The notes below the pieces were generated by a model that searched no databases, had not been told where the DNA came from, and worked only from the letters and a program-made list of their open reading frames with translations. This document shows, in pieces, positions 59,407 to 64,000 of a stretch of 64,000 nt of DNA. This stretch comes from Anolis sagrei (Eukaryota; Chordata; Lepidosauria; Squamata; Anolidae). Positions within the stretch are counted from its first letter, which is position 1. Each line of letters begins with the position of its first letter. The stretch is from positions 195,343,378 through 195,407,377 of the forward strand of contig NC_090021.1 of assembly GCF_037176765.1 (NCBI RefSeq), read 5' to 3'. The translations under genes were made by a program, and so were the position numbers.

Positions 59407-59564
59407 AATAATGGCCCAAGCGAAAGAAGATGATGAACTTGCCATTCTTGACAAAGAATTAAAGGAATTCTGGACGAAATTTGAAACACCTTTTTGCCGT
59501 GAATCCCTCAACCGGACTTTGGGACTAAGGAATAAGTACCTCGAATGCATAGCCTCTCTAAACG
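59407..59564 (+). CDS. SPC25: SPC25 exon 2 (start codon)
   Basis: Acceptor ttttttcag, four UTR bases, ATG at 59411, then 51 codons ending IASLN plus one base before donor gtgaag. Confidence 0.9.
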
Positions 59565-62500
59565 GTGAAGTTGCACATGATTTATTATGTTTTATTGTTG
59601 CATAAAAAGGAGGAAGGGGTGTGGAGGGGAAAGCATGGGAGAACCTATAAGACAAAGTAGGTTTTCTTTTTGAATGACCTTCTGTGGATATAAACCTACA
59701 TCCTCAGATACAATACTGAGCAGTATTAAGGCAAATGCTATAACAATATTTGGAGATTGCTTCCAAAAGGTACGAAATCCCCCAAAATACAAGATTTATA
59801 GGTGGCAGCACATTGTTGGCTCAGAACAGAATATTACATACAGATCAAAATGTGTCAAATCACTTTGTTTCAGGGCTTGGAAAATGATTTTTTTAGCAAA
59901 AGAATGCATAACCTTAGCAGGTTTTCCCACCTGATTCTTGTCACATTTGTTCAGATGGATTTGGTACCTTTTGGAAACAAGCTCCACATTTGTTCAGTTG
60001 TGGGAGTGAGGTAGTATTTAATTGTAGGATCCAAAATGAAGCTTCTCCTAAATTTTCAAAGGGCTGCATAAAGAGACACAAGTTTTTTAGATTTTTACCA
60101 TGGTTAGTGAGTGAAAGCCATGAATCTGCTTACCAGAAGTTAGTTTCCCAGGGTTCAATTCTTTTTCCAAGGAGATTCCTTTTGGTATATATGCAGTAAA
60201 GGTAAAGGTTTCCCCTTGACATTAAGTCGCGTTGTGTCCAACTCCTGGGGGTGGTGCTCATCTCAGTTTCTAAGCTGAAGAGCCTGCATTGTCCATAGAC
60301 ACCTCTTAGGTCATGTGGCTAGCATGCCTGGATGGAGTGCCGTTACCTTACTGCTGAAGCGGTACCTATTGATCTCACATTTGCATGTTAGGTTGGCAGA
60401 AGCTGGGGCTAACAGTGGGAGCTCACCTCTCCCAGCTGTGATTTGATTCCACGACATCAAAATCTATGGATGCTCAGTTTCCATTACATTCAATGGCATA
60501 ATGAGATGGTGCCCATTATGTAAAATCAGGAAATCAAAGTTTACTTTTGGGGAATAATATTTTTTGGGTATTCCCAAACCATGGATGGTGGAATCCGTGG
60601 GTGCATGATTCATGGATACAGTAGGGTGGCAATGTAGTGTGGTGCTGTCTTAGTTTGTATCTCTGCTAGTAGACTGGAATTTGTGAATATGATTCAATTT
60701 CGGTTTTCCTTTTTCTGGTTTTCCTTTGCAATTTCCTTGTTCAAAGACTGTCTTACTGCCAATTGTGTGGTCATTTGATGAAATAATACGGAGGTTTCTG
60801 ATCAGACAAAATTTGCTACCCAAAAAGGAATATCAGGTTTAAATTTCATTTGTGCTGCCTGTTATAATGATGTCCATTTGGGTTCGTCAGCTTTTGGGGA
60901 AAGGTATGTGTAAAGAAAATCCAGGTTGTTTTGAACAGATTTATTAAAGCGGTGTTTGTATCTCTGACTGGTTTGTAAATGATTCTACAAGTATTTCAGG
61001 TTTGGAGTGGCATATATTTTGATTTAATTACAGATGAATGGTCCAGTAAATTGAGAGAAGGGGATGAGATCGTCAAGAAAGTTCACCAGTGTACAAAAGG
61101 TATCGTATGAATTGCTTCTTACTCCTTCTCATGCATTGATATTGTTATCCCAAAACCAGGACCAAGGCAAAACACTTTAAATGCTGTTGTTATGTGGGGA
61201 TGGTCTTCTGTGCCTGAACCAGCATTTTCATGTTTCTACACAAGTCTTAATTAAGCTGCTATTTGTAGGTTTATAGTGCCATTGTTCCCTAGTTTGTCCA
61301 AAGGTGGGTAGAAATTTGCAAGATTTAATTGCAAGCAGAAGTAGTTATTTATTTATTTTTTGTAGCAAAGTCTCTTAGATGTCGAGGTTTATAAACATAT
61401 CATTCATATGTTGTGTCGCTAAGTAAGCCAAAGATGTGCCCCCCCCCCCCCCTCTATATATATATATCACAGAATTTAGGATGCCATCATTTTCCCTTTT
61501 TGGGAGCCTTAATTTTAGGGGGAAAATTATGGTATGTGTGTAGTTTCTTTCCAAAAGATACCAAATCTCAAAACATCAAAAAATGAGCTATAGGTGCCAG
61601 TGGAAGCATGTTGTTGGCTAGGAGTAGGATATTATGCATAGATCAAAACTGTCAAGATGTATCAAATCAGTTTGGTACTGGGCTTGGAAAATTGCATTTT
61701 ATAGCAAAAGAAGGCATATCCTCAGCTCTTTTTCCCAATTCCTGTAAAATTTGTCAGATAGATGGGTACCTTTAGAAACAAACTCCATATGCACACACCA
61801 CATTTACATAGTCCTGAGTTTTGCTGGGAGATCGTTTAGCACCTGTCATTTCAAAGGCAGCGTCATTTAAAAAATAACTTTTTTATTCACCTGCTTAAGT
61901 TTGCCACCACAATTGTTCAGGATGAAACCAGATTTGTGACTGGGTCTTGCAGTAACAGTGATCACCCACTTCTCTCTGTTCCCCATAGAGTGTTGTGAGA
62001 AAAAGAAGTTAGCCGAGGAAAAACAGCAGAAATTATCCGAAGTCCTTGCTAATATTGAGGAGGAGAAAAAACAAGAGAAAGAGTTGATGGAAAATATTCA
62101 AGAACTCAAGAAAGAATTGATCAGTAAAAATAAAAGTAAGTTGCAAGGAGAACTTTGATCATGAAAATGCATTTCAGGAACATTGGGGCATGAAAAATGT
62201 GCATAGAATTATTATAGAGTTGGATGAGACCTCGTGGACCATCCAGTCCAATCTCCTGCCAAGAAGCAGAAAAATCCCATTCAAAGCATCCCCGACAGAT
62301 GGCCATCCAGCCTCTGTTTAAAAGCCTCCAAAGAAGGAGCCTCCACCTCACTTCGTGGCAGAGAGTTCCACTGCTGAACAGCTCTCACCGTTAGGAAGTT
62401 CTTCCTCATGTTCAGGTGGAATCTCCTTTCGTGTAGTTTGAAGCTATTGTTCCGCGTCCTAGTCTCCAGGGCAGCACAAAACAAAACTGCTCCCTCCTCC

Positions 62501-62771
62501 CTTTCTTTAAATGGAATCAGTTGTACTGGAAGAGGAGTATAACTTTAGGCCGAAGTAGACAAGCTCTGGGGCTATTTTTCCTGCCTCAAGCACCATAACA
62601 CCCTCTTCTCATGAAACTGGCTCAGGTTCAAAGGTATGGTAAAACATCTTGAGGTCTTGTTTGTTTCAGTTTCAGCTGAAAACAAGGCCACTAAAGAAGT
62701 GGAGGAAAGGCTACACAAGGCCGAAAAACTGTTTAAAGAAAGCCTTGGGCTAGAAATACACAGAAGCGCTG
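59411..62771 (+). CDS. SPC25: SPC25, NDC80 kinetochore complex component, N-terminal 156 residues (partial)
   Basis: SPC25 pairs with SPC24 at the centromere-proximal end of the NDC80 complex, which links kinetochores to microtubules. Four coding exons join in frame (59411-59564, 61034-61099, 61989-62135, 62670-62771) to 156 residues. It begins MAQAKEDDELAILDKELKEF (human MVEDELALFDKSINEFW), followed by a long charged helix of coiled-coil type with ECCEKKKLAEEKQQKLSEV and MENIQELKKELISKNK, then AEKLFKESLGLEIHRSAG (human ADLYKDRLGLEIRKIYG). The C-terminal RWD-like domain that binds the CENP-T/MIS12 receptors is missing and is expected right of 64000. The start ATG has a strong context (A at -3, G at +4). 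Location beside G6PC2 matches other amniotes. Confidence 0.92.
59757..59995 (+). repeat. Unclassified repeat, copy A (SPC25 intron 2)
   Basis: Shares order and sequence with 61545-61795: attgttggctcagaacagaa, cagatcaaaatgtgtcaaat, gggcttggaaaatgattttt, tttggtaccttttggaaac. Confidence 0.75.
60196..60448 (-). mobile_element. Sauria SINE, antisense, head truncated
   Basis: aaaggtaaaggtttcccctt at left, gtggctagcatgcctggatg and ggttggcagaagctggggct in the body. The tRNA head is missing at the right. Confidence 0.85.
60455..60640. mobile_element. Tigger-like fragment
   Basis: aatctatggatgctcagttt and later accatggatggtggaatccg then tggatacagtaggg resemble pogo/Tigger ends. Family from memory. 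Confidence 0.35.
61034..61099 (+). CDS. SPC25: SPC25 exon 3
   Basis: A 66-bp exon too short for an ORF scan: acceptor taattacag, donor gtatcg. Joined to exon 2 it reads DEWSSKLREGDEIVKKVHQC, in phase with both neighbours. Confidence 0.85.
61545..61795 (+). repeat. Unclassified repeat, copy B (SPC25 intron 3)
   Basis: Counterpart of 59757-59995: atgttgttggctaggagtag, tagatcaaaactgtcaagat, gggcttggaaaattgcattt, gggtacctttagaaacaaac. Confidence 0.75.
61989..62135 (+). CDS. SPC25: SPC25 exon 4 (coiled coil)
   Basis: 147 bp, acceptor ccccatag, donor gtaagt. Encodes a Lys/Glu-rich heptad-like stretch, KKLAEEKQQKLSEVLANIEE through LKKELISKNK. Confidence 0.93.
62203..62500 (-). mobile_element. CR1 LINE 3' region, antisense
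   Basis: agaattattatagagttgga, then gaccatccagtccaatctcc, gacagatggccatccagcct, ctcatgttcaggtggaatct. Classic CR1 3' end between SPC25 exons 4 and 5. Confidence 0.85.
62670..62771 (+). CDS. SPC25: SPC25 exon 5
   Basis: 102 bp, acceptor tttgtttcag, donor gtaaga. Encodes ISAENKATKEVEERLHKAEK, then LFKESLGLEIHRSA, matching the conserved LGLEI hinge into the C-terminal domain. Confidence 0.9.
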
Positions 62772-63336
62772 GTAAGATAGATTTTCTATAGCAATATCTA
62801 TCAATTAGCTTTCCACTGATGGCGGACAATTGTTATCCTGGTGCAAAAAGAGCACATTCAAGAAGGTCTGTGTTGCATGCAGGTCTGCGCTGTCACTAAT
62901 ACAAAGGGCTGTTTTAGGGGGGAATTCGCACATTTTGAGTGTGGGTAGTTCTAGTCTTCTTACCTAAGTTAATCAGTCTCTTTAATGACAACGACAAACA
63001 TGGATCATTTTTCTCTGGATCTGGTTCATCTTTGTCATTTAATAATGGATTTTGTTTGCAGAGCAAACTTTAGATGTATTTACTTTAGTTACACGGGCTG
63101 GCGTCTTGTTGGGAACACAATATTATGCATATTCTTTTTGGGGTACTGCGAAATTGGTATTCCTTTCTCTCTCTGAAATGTCCAAAGGCCACCTTGGACT
63201 TATTGAACAACCTCTAAAGACACCCCATCAGTCATTCCTGTTTTTTAAAAAAATAAATGGGCAGGATTGTATAAGCATCTGATTACCAAACATGTAATGA
63301 TGATGTCAGCACTGAGTTCTGCTTGGTTCCTCTAGA

Positions 63337-63472
63337 ATGGTGGTTCTCAGCTCGTGGTTCCTCCTGTGTTTGGGCCTACAACACCCAGAAATCCCAGCCA
63401 GTTTACCAGCTGTTAGGATTACTGGGAGTTGAAGGCCAAACCATCTGGGCACCCACAGGTTGAAAACCACTG
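63337..63472. mobile_element. hAT-type MITE with perfect 8-bp target duplication
   Basis: Right end gaaaaccactg and a slightly altered left end tggtggttctc. The 8-mer ctctagaa flanks both sides (63329-63336, 63473-63480). Confidence 0.85.
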
Positions 63473-63480
63473 CTCTAGAA

Positions 63481-64000
63481 ATCTCAGAGCTACTGCCATT
63501 CTGTCAGAGATTGACGCTGCCCAGTGGAAGGAATGCTAGATTAAACAGACGATTTGCAAATAAGGACTCTGCAAGCTTTGAGTTACAAAAGAAAACGAAG
63601 TTTTGCTAAGCACACACAGCAAACACATCTTTCTTCAGCGAGCGACATACAGGAAGAGAACTAGTCAAAACCGAAAGACAAAACACTTCTTCACATCTGC
63701 TTATCTTCTCTTGCTTGAAGCTGGCAACTCCCTTCAGATTCTCACCAGAACAAAGCTTATCTTACTTTCTCAAGTTCACATAATCACAGCCTCAACTCTA
63801 AACATTTCTGCACAGCATTTTCCATTCACAGTGGCATCCATATTTGCAATACATACATAAAACACATACATAACTCAATTTATCCTGACACATTCTGTGG
63901 TCCTGCCCCCTCTCCATTACGCCAATTATCCCCCTTGAGTATGTTCAAAGGGTCAGTATATGACTCAACTAACATAAATCCACATGACGACCTATATACA
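63481..64000. other. SPC25 intron or flank, no feature recognised
   Basis: No further SPC25 exon, repeat or RNA gene recognised to the window end. Confidence 0.5.

Noticed and set aside
63063-63176. Possible SPC25 exon 6 after tgtttgcag
   Set aside because: The first few residues resemble the family only when the acceptor is moved by two bases, similarity ends after about ten residues and no good donor follows.

Overview
This window is vertebrate nuclear DNA from a squamate reptile, most likely an iguanian (Anolis-like) lizard. The evidence is short exons with GT/AG introns, Sauria-type and Anolis-type tRNA SINEs, L2 and CR1 LINEs, many hAT-like and foldback MITEs, and long AAT/AAG microsatellites. 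Family names for the repeats are recalled from memory and were not searched.

Three host genes are present in the order known from other amniotes. (1) 1435-27470, plus strand: the last eleven coding exons of ABCB11, the bile salt export pump. They encode the linker, the second transmembrane domain and the second ATP-binding domain; the 5' half lies left of the window. (2) 34007-40811, minus strand: a complete five-exon G6PC2 (islet glucose-6-phosphatase-related protein, 355 codons), convergent with ABCB11. (3) About 56300-62771, plus strand: the promoter, the non-coding first exon and the first four coding exons of SPC25 (NDC80 kinetochore complex). The remaining SPC25 exons were not found and probably lie right of the window. 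Exon edges were set by splice consensus, reading phase and remembered orthologous proteins.

The rest is repeat-rich intron and intergenic DNA. About 0-33 kb holds ABCB11 introns with a LINE-in-LINE nest, hAT MITEs with target-site duplications, an internally deleted mariner, and an LTR-type fossil with an acidic ORF. About 41-57 kb, between G6PC2 and SPC25, is dominated by L2 LINEs, including one nearly full-length copy (about 43866-48640, minus strand) with both ORFs open. In that copy ORF2 has no ATG ahead of its endonuclease domain and lies in the same frame as ORF1, separated by one UGA followed by CUA. This suggests stop-codon readthrough and is the most interesting observation here. Other oddities are a SINE carrying an internal LINE fragment, a ~620-bp homopyrimidine tract, a MITE-within-MITE palindrome in G6PC2, and a pair of unclassified ~240-bp repeats in consecutive SPC25 introns.
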